A DNA stretch of 64,000 nucleotides, taken from NCBI GenBank assembly GCA_036873755.1, contig JAVTVY010018902.1, positions 17,896 to 81,895 of the forward strand, read 5' to 3'. Below the pieces are notes generated by a model. That model saw only the letters and a list, made by a program, of their open reading frames with translations. It had not been told where the DNA came from and made no database searches. This DNA comes from Hanleya hanleyi (Eukaryota > Mollusca > Polyplacophora > Lepidopleurida > Hanleyidae). This document shows positions 63,101-64,000 of this stretch, piece by piece. How positions within the stretch are numbered: the stretch's first letter is position 1; each line of letters starts with the position of its first letter. The position numbers and the translations under genes are program-made.

Positions 63101-63222
63101 CCATCATCAAAGGCAAAGTCCAAAGCCTTGATGTCATTCTGTATACCAGAGAAGTTAATGGAGTATGGCAGGCATGGATTTGGTAACTGGTTCCTCAAAA
63201 CGCTGAAATCTATTGCTTCAAT
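1..63222 (-). CDS. Extended Tudor-domain protein, nine exons, partial at both ends
   Basis: Minus-strand gene joined from nine exons: 63222-63099, 61699-61646, 60296-60179, 57773-57632, 55104-55003, 7423-7313, 6050-5948, 4977-3367 and 193-1. Every acceptor ends in AG, every donor starts with GT, and all eight junctions agree in phase, giving 2558 nt (about 852 residues) without a stop. Residues about 60-255 form an extended Tudor domain: a lead-in with FWLQ, a WYRARI strand, YLDFGN in place of the usual Y-x-D-Y/F-G-N, then the SNase-like half with AVECRLTGIP and WMVEL...ININEVI. The Asn that contacts dimethylarginine in this family is present. Residues about 255-788 are low-complexity and acidic. 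Proteins of this type usually scaffold piRNA or germ-granule RNPs by binding methylated arginine; that role is inferred from the family. Start and stop lie outside the window. I cannot say which TDRD orthologue it is. Confidence 0.88.
231..415. repeat. Dispersed repeat copy ('gcatgaacgtgcattagggg' family)
   Basis: The segment has two other copies in this window, at 30666-30815 and 31083-31230. Shared blocks include ctcatttgcaaattgtccgg and cattaggggactgt. No ORF or terminal structure was found. Confidence 0.6.
425..560. repeat. Dispersed repeat, inverted relative to copies at 37.1 and 42.8 kb
   Basis: The stretch gggaacccttggttg ... gaaggttccctgata ... cctggtccattc reappears in reverse complement at about 37040-37160 and 42720-42810. 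The open frames here on both strands are incidental. Confidence 0.6.
880..2166. mobile_element. Helentron-like element with 156-bp tandem array
   Basis: The left end has hairpin GCACCTAAAAGGTGC next to GACCCCTCAGC. The right end has AGCCCTATGGGCT next to CAGGGGTA. Between them 'gggatattcactgtgag' recurs at 1201, 1358, 1560, 1716, 1872 and 2028, a 156-bp period. The wider 202-bp step comes from a 359-bp higher-order duplication (starting near 1127 and 1485). I see no ORF. The terminal hairpin plus opposed CCCCTCAGC/CTCAGGGG resembles non-autonomous Helentron-derived elements; that class is inferred. Confidence 0.6.
2340..2600. repeat. Two degenerate 'gagatccagcccggacaa' units
   Basis: Two diverged units contain gagatccagcc-ggacaa and caaagggccataact, as in the array at 1.2-2.1 kb. 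They are probably an older fragment of the same element family. Confidence 0.5.
2730..2865. repeat. A-rich 'aaaatagg' repeat fragment
   Basis: The short simple-like tract is built on aaaatatagg/aaaaatagg and resembles the interior of the elements at 6832-7237 and 49759-51613. No TIR was found here. Confidence 0.4.
3367..4977 (-). CDS. Tudor gene exon H, long disordered exon with SQD repeats
   Basis: This 1611-nt exon is open throughout, with acceptor tttgatcattacag and donor CCAG|gtaaag, phase 1 on both sides. It encodes about 536 residues rich in S, E, D and Q, with no recognised fold. Residues near its start (roughly 4545-4745) carry four exact-period decapeptides, SQDVRNVIRE, SQDIRNLLPD, SQDVRNTAQK and SQDIRNVVHT, then two looser ones. 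The open frame runs on to a stop at 3338, but the donor at 3366 and the in-phase exon at 193 argue that the exon is spliced. An unspliced form ending at 3338 would be a short alternative C-terminus. Confidence 0.88.
4978..5947 (-). other. Tudor-gene intron between exons G and H
   Basis: A 970-bp intron with donor gtaaat and acceptor tcattacag. I see no repeat structure or ORF of note in it. Confidence 0.7.
5948..6050 (-). CDS. Tudor gene exon G, end of the extended Tudor domain
   Basis: This 103-nt exon follows acceptor actataagcag and ends at donor GAGAG|gtaaat (GAA AGA G), in phase 0 and out phase 1. It encodes VTGGGDSRDLWMVELSIVQE then DNPPININEVIKER. 'W-x-V-E-L ... I-N-I-N-E-V-I' is the final strand and helix typical of extended Tudor domains. 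The acceptor tract is weaker than the others but the phase fits both sides. Confidence 0.85.
6360..6670. repeat. Two ~120-bp diverged units ending in GACGGACAGAC
   Basis: The units share 'attttggta..acgacacat.tctcc' and 'aaatcctgatttt/aaattcctcatttt'. They end in a ggacggacagacagacgg tract, as other arrays here do. Probably a short array-bearing element fragment. Confidence 0.45.
6832..7237. mobile_element. TIR element, CAGGCCTGCA...TTGAAGGCCTA
   Basis: The left end CAGGCCTGCATGTGG and right end CACTTGAAGGCCTA are inverted copies. AGAAGA flanks both sides. The interior matches the outer element at 49759-51613 over most of its length. It is non-coding, and hAT-like by its CAGG termini. It sits in the intron between exons F and G. 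Confidence 0.6.
7313..7423 (-). CDS. Tudor gene exon F, SNase-like part
   Basis: This exon is 111 nt, 37 codons, phase 0 on both sides, with acceptor cttgttttacag and donor AAG|gtaatg. It starts AVECRLTGIPTELTHEAKWL and ends KLLKCKFLNK. This directly continues VPFQ of the preceding exon in the usual 'P-x-Q-A-V-x-C-x-L-x-G-I-P' block. The intron before it spans 7424-55002, about 47.6 kb. Confidence 0.9.
7510..7790. repeat. 'gagtgatcactctcc' repeat and a G/C homopolymer tract
   Basis: The palindromic gagagtgatcactctcc and several variants of agagtgatnactc lie at 7520-7715, followed by G and C runs near 7740-7780. A related cluster lies at 48035-48145. Confidence 0.45.
8190..9010. repeat. Tandem array, ~150-bp unit
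   Basis: 'cttgatacatcgatg' recurs at 8331, 8482, 8620 and, altered, 8771. The blocks gaagatggccaccaa and gaatggt-tcagagata fall in between. The copies are strongly diverged. It ends where the next element's left hairpin begins at about 9016. Confidence 0.65.
9011..12030. mobile_element. Large tandem-array element, ~166-bp unit, about 16 copies
   Basis: The left end has hairpin GCACCAGAGGTGC next to ACTCCTCAGC. From about 9340 a unit of about 166 bp repeats with 'ggcggccatattag' and 'gttattgtccggacaag' in every copy. A 660-bp block (about 9605-10270) recurs 991 bp downstream (about 10596-11262), showing later segmental amplification. The array ends near aagttacagaatttcgg. Many short open frames here are the same unit read repeatedly and are not genes. 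Confidence 0.65.
13105..13185. repeat. Orphan right end of an array-bearing element
   Basis: The hairpin AGCCCGTAGGGCT is followed by GAGGAGTAAAAA and preceded by ctcggacagacacac. This is the same right-end design as at 2148-2166 and 43440-43463. Confidence 0.5.
13448..14098. mobile_element. Foldback element at TTAA, arms ~300 bp
   Basis: The element begins AGTGATCGTAAACCCTCAAG and ends with the inverse (cttgagggttcacgatcact), flanked by TTAA at 13444-13447 and 14099-14102. The two arms are inverted copies almost to the centre (near 13745). A shorter relative is at 52167-52636. No transposase ORF was found. Confidence 0.8.
14115..14355. repeat. Diverged copy of the CGGTAATTCCC MITE family
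   Basis: 'taataattcaatc' at the left, 'cacttcctgtgattgaatta' and 'attaccgtaa' at the right match the element at 32902-33117. Another partial copy is at about 29940-30035. Confidence 0.5.
14356..15531. other. Unassigned intronic sequence
   Basis: I see no supported gene. The 75-codon frame at 15092-15319 has no recognisable domain or splice support. Confidence 0.5.
15532..15930. mobile_element. Possible TIR element with CAGGG termini
   Basis: Left CAGGGCTAAGTGGGGTATAT and right atatcccagttagtcc...CCCTG are roughly inverted, each containing TATATATCCCA. The target duplication is unclear, so the boundaries are tentative. Confidence 0.4.
16830..18445. mobile_element. Tandem-array element, ~170-bp unit, 7 copies, hairpin ends
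   Basis: 'atatcttgcag' recurs at 17337, 17500, 17673, 17844, 18004, 18174 and 18343. Each unit carries ccaagtttggtgaaatt and a gacggacggacac tract. The right end has an imperfect hairpin tgtctc-ccCCCAA/GTTGGG-agagaca, and the left flank has a related atgtctcccccaac. The frames inside are repeat artefacts. Confidence 0.6.
18854..19965. mobile_element. hAT-like element, 5-bp target duplication CATCT
   Basis: The TIR is CAGGGATTCATAGACATCCA at the left and its inverse (tggacttctatgaatccctg) at the right. Both sides are flanked by CATCT (18849-18853 and 19966-19970). There are several 'aaaaactcaat' motifs near both ends, also seen in the element at 50091. No transposase ORF was found. Confidence 0.75.
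19966..21590. other. Unassigned intronic sequence
   Basis: It contains an A-rich run near 20030-20060 and a TA/TG microsatellite near 21020-21050. I find no supportable gene. Confidence 0.5.
21590..21695 (+). repeat. SINE-like 'gtgagtgaatatgattta' copy, split by an insertion
   Basis: It starts aagtgagtgaatatgattta. The continuing consensus (ggtggggtccaattg) resumes at 22505 after the inserted element. Related copies are at about 51825, 54370, 61066, 61258 and 63258. Confidence 0.55.
21696..22504. mobile_element. TIR element with 3-bp target duplication AGG
   Basis: Left CAGAGTTCGAATTTGGCACC and right inverse (AAATTCGAACACTG) form the TIR. AGG flanks both sides, and removing the element restores the SINE-like repeat. 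Subterminal copies of 'gtccgtcggactggt' occur in both halves. No coding capacity was recognised, and the superfamily is uncertain. Confidence 0.65.
22600..23727. repeat. 31-bp minisatellite, left block
   Basis: About 36 degenerate copies of a 31-bp unit of the type taaccacttcatactggcta + gactaggtctg. It continues after the transposon at 25576-26830. Confidence 0.9.
23728..25575. mobile_element. TIR element inserted in the minisatellite at TA
   Basis: The termini CAGTACACCCAAGAATTAAA and its inverse (ttacttcttgggcgtactg) extend over about 40 bp with mismatches. TA flanks both sides (23726-23727 and 25576-25577). Subterminal palindromes around TTCGCGAA occur at both ends, densest at 25415-25550. 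TA target and size suggest a mariner-like or similar non-autonomous element. The ORFs within it are short and unrecognised. Confidence 0.75.
25576..26830. repeat. 31-bp minisatellite, right block
   Basis: About 40 copies of the same 31-bp unit as the left block. They are more uniform between 26090 and 26800, where runs of near-identical copies suggest recent expansion. Confidence 0.9.
27159..28615. mobile_element. TTAA element with AGTGTAACTG termini
   Basis: Left AGTGTAACTGTGGTACT and right inverse (agtaccagttacact) continue into aaagtttatg/cgtaaacttt. TTAA lies at 27155-27158 and 28616-28619. It has a GC-rich block with gagcgatcgctcgcg near 27280. No transposase ORF was found. Confidence 0.72.
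28620..30660. other. Unassigned intronic sequence
   Basis: It contains a partial MITE copy at about 29940-30035. Otherwise I see no gene or repeat I can support. Confidence 0.45.
30666..31230. repeat. Two copies of the repeat seen at 231-415
   Basis: 'ctcatttgcaaattgtccgg' near 30671 and 'gaacgtgcattaggggactg' near 31120 mark two tandemly placed partial copies. Between them lie short repeats of 'ctagataaagggcccccaag' type. Confidence 0.55.
31375..32451. mobile_element. piggyBac-like non-autonomous element
   Basis: CCCTTTCGCCGATTA at the left and its inverse (taatcggtgaaaggg) at the right are each bordered by TTAA (31371-31374, 32452-32455). TTAA targets with CCC-starting termini are typical of piggyBac. 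An internal block (about 31740-32000) resembles 55900-56180 in the element at 55303. No transposase is visible. Confidence 0.78.
32902..33117. mobile_element. 216-bp MITE with TA target
   Basis: CGGTAATTCCCCTAATAATT at the left and the inverse (tattaagggaattaccg) at the right are flanked by TA. Diverged copies lie at 14115-14355 and about 29940-30035. Confidence 0.72.
34084..34980. mobile_element. Tandem-array element, ~157-bp unit, 4 copies
   Basis: Left ACCCCTCGGGC and right GCCCGAGGGGT are perfect inverses. The right one is embedded in hairpin CTCGGGCAGAATCTGCCCGA. 'aactcctgaaaaacac' recurs at about 34288, 34446, 34604 and 34762. The array ends in a GACGGACGGACGG tract. Confidence 0.65.
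35020..36250. other. Unassigned intronic sequence
   Basis: No gene, TIR or tandem structure was recognised. Confidence 0.45.
36256..37575. mobile_element. Composite array element, copy 1
   Basis: It begins aattgcaggcaagc followed by GACCCCTCAGCCTG; the left hairpin seen in copy 2 is missing. It carries a hAT-type MITE fragment starting CAGGGCTGCATCTAG at about 36307, two units of about 165 bp with tcaggcccgacttgatagat, and a GACGGACGGACGG tail at about 37510. Copy 2 is at 41906-43463. Confidence 0.65.
37585..38260. mobile_element. Array element with long terminal hairpin
   Basis: A hairpin of about 77 bp (37589-37665; arms gaccatagagg.tcacgtc and gacgtgga.ccctatggtc) precedes degenerate units with gttctcgagttattgtccgg, the same family as the 9.3-12 kb array. 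It ends near aacagaattacgga, matching the end of that array. Confidence 0.55.
38270..40060. other. Unassigned intronic sequence
   Basis: I see C and A tracts only, and no supportable gene. Confidence 0.45.
40061..40244. mobile_element. Short MITE, CAGGGCTTGCTTTTC termini
   Basis: The left CAGGGCTTGCTTTTCCG and right cgaaaagcaaggcttg are inverted. The interior repeats 'gaatcc/gattccc' several times. No clear target duplication was found. Confidence 0.5.
41542..41815 (-). pseudogene. Unrecognised coding-like fragment
   Basis: An open frame of about 90 codons with no in-frame Met near its start includes QYWNTLLPAYRGTRVSQRIK, then DLADLLASSG and WRQIGRDTIFASKYRTKYEK, ending at TAG. Composition looks protein-like rather than repeat-derived. 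Just beyond it, near 41850, lies gggaaaaacccctg, like the right end of the 50091 element. It may be a remnant of a transposon gene or an exon, but I recognise no family. Confidence 0.3.
41906..43463. mobile_element. Composite array element, copy 2
   Basis: The left end has hairpin GCACCTAAAAGGTGC next to GACCCCTCAGCC. Next comes the same MITE fragment as copy 1 (CAGGGCTGCATCTAG near 41968). Three units of about 165 bp follow, then GACGGACGGACGG, ggcaacgacaagac and hairpin AGCCCTATGGGCT followed by GAGGGGTAA. This is the most complete example of the design. Confidence 0.7.
44403..45124. mobile_element. TTAA element with AGTGAACGTAAAGGCTG termini
   Basis: The TIRs are about 95 bp, starting AGTGAACGTAAAGGCTG on both ends and both reaching cagcaacaaatattttt. 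TTAA lies at 44399-44402 and 45125-45128. The interior holds a GC-richer promoter-like stretch and the GYQFEP fragment on the minus strand. Confidence 0.82.
44777..44990 (-). pseudogene. 'GYQFEP' N-terminal fragment within the TTAA element
   Basis: The frame encodes an acidic serine-rich stretch (SLTSSSDEETNEGLQ) then GYQFEPKRSDVDESS, and ends at a good donor (AAGTA|gtgagt). A YQFEP-like motif after an acidic run reminds me of the N-terminus of multicopy invertebrate proteins with a P2X7-type C-terminal domain. That is recall, not a search. The only Kozak-like ATG (gccgccATGc at about 44974) is in another frame, so the fragment is frameshifted or lacks its start. Confidence 0.35.
46129..46503 (-). 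repeat. Inverted repeat partner of 52685-53060
   Basis: The reverse complement matches 52685-53060 over about 375 bp (aattcggaaag ... ggaaagggctatag). The minus-strand frame stays open for 153 codons. It contains a stretch whose translation is conserved in the partner copy (AFGKSE-x-x-ATTS ... TL-x-GKGY). Confidence 0.6.
46735..47778 (+). CDS. Ankyrin-repeat and SOCS-box protein (ASB-like), nested gene
   Basis: A 347-codon open frame, clearly more GC-rich than its surroundings, starts at ATG immediately after a splice acceptor (ttgtgtaatttcag|ATG), so a 5' non-coding exon probably lies upstream. Ankyrin repeats are visible at residues about 8-35, 42-70 (GNTPLTLAIQ...VKYLLHAKCDVE) and 73-107. 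A further ankyrin-like helix pair sits at about 148-172 (LLEHGADLE). Residues about 283-321 form a SOCS box: BC-box SLRHLSRLCIRNNL, then the Cullin-5 box LPLP at 308-311 and LQDYLVL. ASB proteins recruit Elongin B/C and Cullin-5 and present substrates for ubiquitination; that is family knowledge. It lies inside the 47.6-kb Tudor-gene intron, in the opposite orientation. A retrocopy origin is possible but not shown. Confidence 0.88.
   Translation: MGNSQQRVRKLRKAIDGNDQKALEKLVEKGVDINMAIDDIGNTPLTLAIQLNQCDTVKYLLHAKCDVERRCRQQFSALEIVLLNLAHTQDTAYLEILGVLLQAGAESVSEAVMETVFPMLQHNVQLVLKLAKIVAQRSQPHHDIVGTLSHVIVQYNHTRCFWALLEHGADLEDMWPNSCDKRFFLTSSDLEEGPSNTLFSTICCTLNPEFAQMCIQAANSRAVLSTVIYCILVYPINSADVIEDLLKTLAIAGYKMSMFLLTHLGKVHKDMALWYREFQGQPKSLRHLSRLCIRNNLQTNVIYGVKQLPLPSSLQDYLVLRDVVTTRPTAQRVGSKYKESYRSHRRL
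48035..48145. repeat. 'gagtgatcactctcc' cluster
   Basis: Variants of gagtgacc/gagtgatcactctccc repeat here, as at 7510-7720. Confidence 0.4.
48838..49488. mobile_element. TTAA element with GGTGGTTCAT termini
   Basis: GGTGGTTCATACCTCAAA at the left and the inverse (tttgaggcatgaaccacc) at the right are bordered by TTAA at 48834-48837 and 49489-49492. The element is 651 bp with no recognised ORF. Confidence 0.8.
49759..51613. mobile_element. Outer TIR element, interrupted by a nested insertion
   Basis: CAGGCCTGCAAGTG and CACTTGCAGGCCTG are perfect inverses, and CATAACT flanks both sides. The interior matches 6832-7237 until 50090 and resumes at 51534. The 1443 bp between is a separate element. 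Confidence 0.75.
50091..51533. mobile_element. hAT-like element nested in the outer element
   Basis: The TIRs are CAGGGGTTTTTTTAGAC and the inverse (gtctagaaaaacccctg). The flanks ATAAG/ATAGG fit a 5-bp duplication of ATAGG, as judged from the uninterrupted copy near 7160. Both ends carry 'aaactcaatttttt' blocks and GC hairpins (gcgcgccgttggcgcgc). No transposase ORF was found. Confidence 0.75.
52167..52636. mobile_element. Foldback-derived TTAA element, right arm shortened
   Basis: The left arm starts AGTGATCGTATACCCTCAAA and matches 13448 onward. The right end (tacttgagggtttacgatcact) is intact, but about 180 bp of the right arm is missing. TTAA lies at 52163-52166 and 52637-52640. Confidence 0.8.
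52641..53269. mobile_element. TIR element abutting the foldback copy
   Basis: The left 33 bp (CAATGCAGCTGCACCGATAG...) and right end inverse match at 28 of 33 positions. TTAA is on the left and TTGA on the right, so the target duplication is imperfect. The interior 52685-53060 is the inverted partner of 46129-46503. Confidence 0.6.
53846..54161. mobile_element. hAT-type MITE, 5-bp duplication ATTAC
   Basis: CAGGGCTGCATCTAG and its exact inverse form the TIRs. ATTAC flanks both sides (53841-53845, 54162-54166). The interior matches the MITE fragments inside 36256-37575 and 41906-43463. Confidence 0.85.
54370..54500 (+). repeat. SINE-like 'gtgagtgaatatgattta' copy
   Basis: It starts agagtgagtgaatatgattt and includes cactatttcagtcatatcac and ccacgggtgccccagt. 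It is the best-preserved copy together with that at 61066. Confidence 0.6.
55003..55104 (-). CDS. Tudor gene exon E, barrel second half with DFGN
   Basis: This exon is 102 nt, exactly 34 codons, phase 0 on both sides, with acceptor ctgttttcag and donor CAG|gtaagt. It encodes KSATIRYLDFGNSSIMALPN and ends in VPFQ. YLDFGN supplies cage aromatics and the conserved Asn that hydrogen-bonds methylarginine in sDMA-binding Tudor domains, so the binding pocket looks intact on sequence grounds. Confidence 0.9.
55303..56656. mobile_element. TTAA element, CTCATT termini, piggyBac-related interior
   Basis: CTCATTCAGTAC at the left and gtaccaaatgag at the right are short imperfect inverses, bordered by TTAA at 55299-55302 and 56657-56660. 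Internal blocks resemble the piggyBac-like element at 31375 (atggatgg...tacgattgga; ttgacacacgttgt/actgacacatgtgt). A 50-codon frame starts at 56118. Confidence 0.55.
57632..57773 (-). CDS. Tudor gene exon D, Tudor barrel first half
   Basis: This 142-nt exon follows acceptor ccattgtag and ends at donor AAG|gtaagt, in phase 2 and out phase 0. It encodes the first barrel strands. The key stretches are LQPGVLCCVLYTCDNKWYRA and RIEELRPDK. The G-x-x-C-x-x-x-Y and WYRA(R) motifs are the most diagnostic Tudor residues in the window. Confidence 0.9.
58749..58952 (-). pseudogene. 2A-peptide ORF with possible cysteine-protease motif, transposon fragment
   Basis: The frame encodes PALITMANDVETNPGPP, containing the full D-x-E-x-N-P-G-P motif of 2A ribosome-skipping peptides. 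It continues IISSTKIVHGSFHQGAQIFS and MSRGKQCMQ before a stop. 2A peptides precede ORFs of many invertebrate retroelements. 'G-S-F-H-Q-G ... F-S ... G-x-Q-C' resembles, from memory, the start of papain-fold proteases found in some transposon proteins. A pseudo-exon 58793-58932 has plausible splice sites, but its exit phase would shift the Tudor frame. It is best read as a decayed mobile-element piece in the Tudor intron. Confidence 0.5.
58953..60178. other. Tudor-gene intron sequence, unassigned
   Basis: There is a short tandem 'aactccaagtgtgctc' duplication near 59250-59290. No other structure was recognised. Confidence 0.45.
60179..60296 (-). CDS. Tudor gene exon C, start of the extended Tudor domain
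   Basis: This 118-nt exon follows acceptor ctatccccag and ends at donor CG|gtaaat, in phase 1 and out phase 2. It encodes TEIKVCVQSVVTKTGEFWLQ followed by PDFGSETYDKLLDISHKI. The 'V-x-V-x-x-V ... FWLQ ... Y-x-x-L' pattern is the standard lead-in strand and helix of extended Tudor domains. Confidence 0.85.
61066..61330 (+). repeat. Two adjacent SINE-like copies
   Basis: One copy starts gcgagtgagtgaatatgatt at about 61066 and a second, truncated copy starts taagtgagtaggatttaacg at about 61258. Both carry the tcgctttcaacactatttca or tcgcttttagaa block. Confidence 0.55.
61646..61699 (-). CDS. Tudor gene exon B
   Basis: This 54-nt micro-exon lies between acceptor gtgtgtttcag and donor G|gtatgtaa, in phase 1 and out phase 1. 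It encodes the acidic linker VEELTETPKYATETLEE. It fits both neighbours: G+AG gives Glu at its start and G+GT gives Gly at its end. A multiple-of-three exon in a linker could be skipped without shifting the frame. Confidence 0.8.
62080..62627. mobile_element. Tandem-array element, 145-160-bp unit
   Basis: 'gtccagaaacaaaattt' recurs at about 62229, 62387 and, altered, 62532. Units share gaaaaacaatcccaagcgag and cttgaggcgaggtacccaca. The end has hairpin-like agccctttcgggca flanked by gttcccc and ggggaac. Confidence 0.6.
63099..63222 (-). CDS. Tudor gene exon A (most upstream in window)
   Basis: This 124-nt exon follows a polypyrimidine acceptor (tttttttctctacag) and ends at donor G|gtaagatt. 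It enters in phase 0 and leaves in phase 1. It encodes 41 residues starting IEAIDFSVLRNQLPNPCLPY and ending in an acidic FAFDDG. The segment precedes the Tudor domain and I recognise no domain in it. Because it starts with an acceptor, at least one more exon must lie beyond 64000. Confidence 0.8.
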
Positions 63223-63257
63223 CTGTAGAGAAAAAAAATAACAGATCTATAAGCATG

Positions 63258-63320
63258 GGTGAGTGAGTGAATGGAATTTAAAGTCGCTTTCAACAATATT
63301 TCAGCTATACGACGACGAAC
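63258..63320 (+). repeat. SINE-like copy, truncated
   Basis: gtgagtgagtgaatggaatt followed by tcgctttcaacaatatttca; it stops after about 60 bp. Confidence 0.5.
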
Positions 63321-63479
63321 CAACTAAGCACCACCCAGCCCAGTTGTGTTCCTGCTACTTCAAAGAAGAAATCTTTGAAGCAGCATGGAGCCATCCACCC
63401 TATAAAACACTGAGGACGGTGCACAAGACACAGACAATCCCAACTTTTCAGTACCGCAGTGCAGTTCTGACTTGAAGGC

Positions 63480-63970
63480 TACTGGTCAGTTACTGATTGG
63501 TAACGGATAGATTATACCATAAATGAAATGTGTGGTAACTAATGACCGCTTTGCATTGTTCAGTTAATGATTGGTGTCAAACTTGACAACAGAACAGTAA
63601 CGCAAGGGAACCTTTCCTACCAGTACGGTGCACTCACCAAGCGGTTCAGGTAGGTGAGCAGAAATGGGTTGAAAGCCATTTAGTAACTGAGCCGTAACCA
63701 ATCACGGTACTGATGTGTTACTGCATTGTTACCCATATGTAACCAAATGTGGAAAATTGGATTGGTAAGATAGCAGCATTTTCTTAGTAACTGATTGGTA
63801 GCCAATCAGTGAATAATTCATAGGATCCAATGGGTGACCAATCAGGTTGGTACTGATCAGTTGAAAACTAAACGATACTGCAAGGGGATCTTTACTATGA
63901 GTACCAATTAGTACTCCACCAACAAGTAACCAACCAGCGAAATGAGTGGTAATGGTTCGTAGCGGCTTGC
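63480..63970. repeat. Degenerate 'gtaactgattggta' repeats
   Basis: Loose copies of taactgattggta and its inverse (accaatcagt) recur about a dozen times. It could be an old minisatellite or inverted-repeat cluster. Confidence 0.4.
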
Positions 63971-64000
63971 CTGTGTAGAATAGACAACAATATCCGGTTT

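Overview
The window is eukaryotic DNA, AT-rich, intron-rich and crowded with repeats. The best guess is a marine mollusc, probably a gastropod. The grounds are runs built on GACGGACGG, repeats carrying 'GGGCCATAACTC', and a short interspersed repeat with a 'gtgagtgaatatgattta' head like one I remember from abalone-type genomes. The clade call rests on repeat style only.

Almost the whole window lies inside one minus-strand gene. Nine exons between 63222 and the left edge have good splice sites and fit together in phase (63099-63222, 61646-61699, 60179-60296, 57632-57773, 55003-55104, 7313-7423, 5948-6050, 3367-4977, 1-193). Together they encode about 852 residues of an extended Tudor-domain protein followed by a long disordered segment with SQD(V/I)RN decapeptide repeats. 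The gene is open at both ends. By family it should bind methylated arginines on Piwi-type or other RNP proteins, but I cannot name the orthologue.

The intron between 55002 and 7424 is about 47.6 kb. It contains a second gene on the opposite strand, a single-coding-exon ankyrin-repeat/SOCS-box protein (46735-47778), a likely substrate adaptor for a Cullin-5 ubiquitin ligase.

The rest is mostly non-autonomous mobile DNA, and I found no intact transposase. At least eight elements sit at TTAA sites, five of them with (A/G)GTG termini and one piggyBac-like. Three hAT-like elements have 5-bp target duplications. Another TIR element splits a 31-bp minisatellite at a TA. Several elements carry central tandem arrays of 145-170 bp and end in small hairpins next to CCCCTCAGC/GCTGAGGGG, resembling Helentron-derived elements. 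Fragments of note are a 2A-peptide ORF joined to a possible cysteine-protease motif (58749-58952) and a 'GYQFEP' exon inside a TTAA element (44403-45124).
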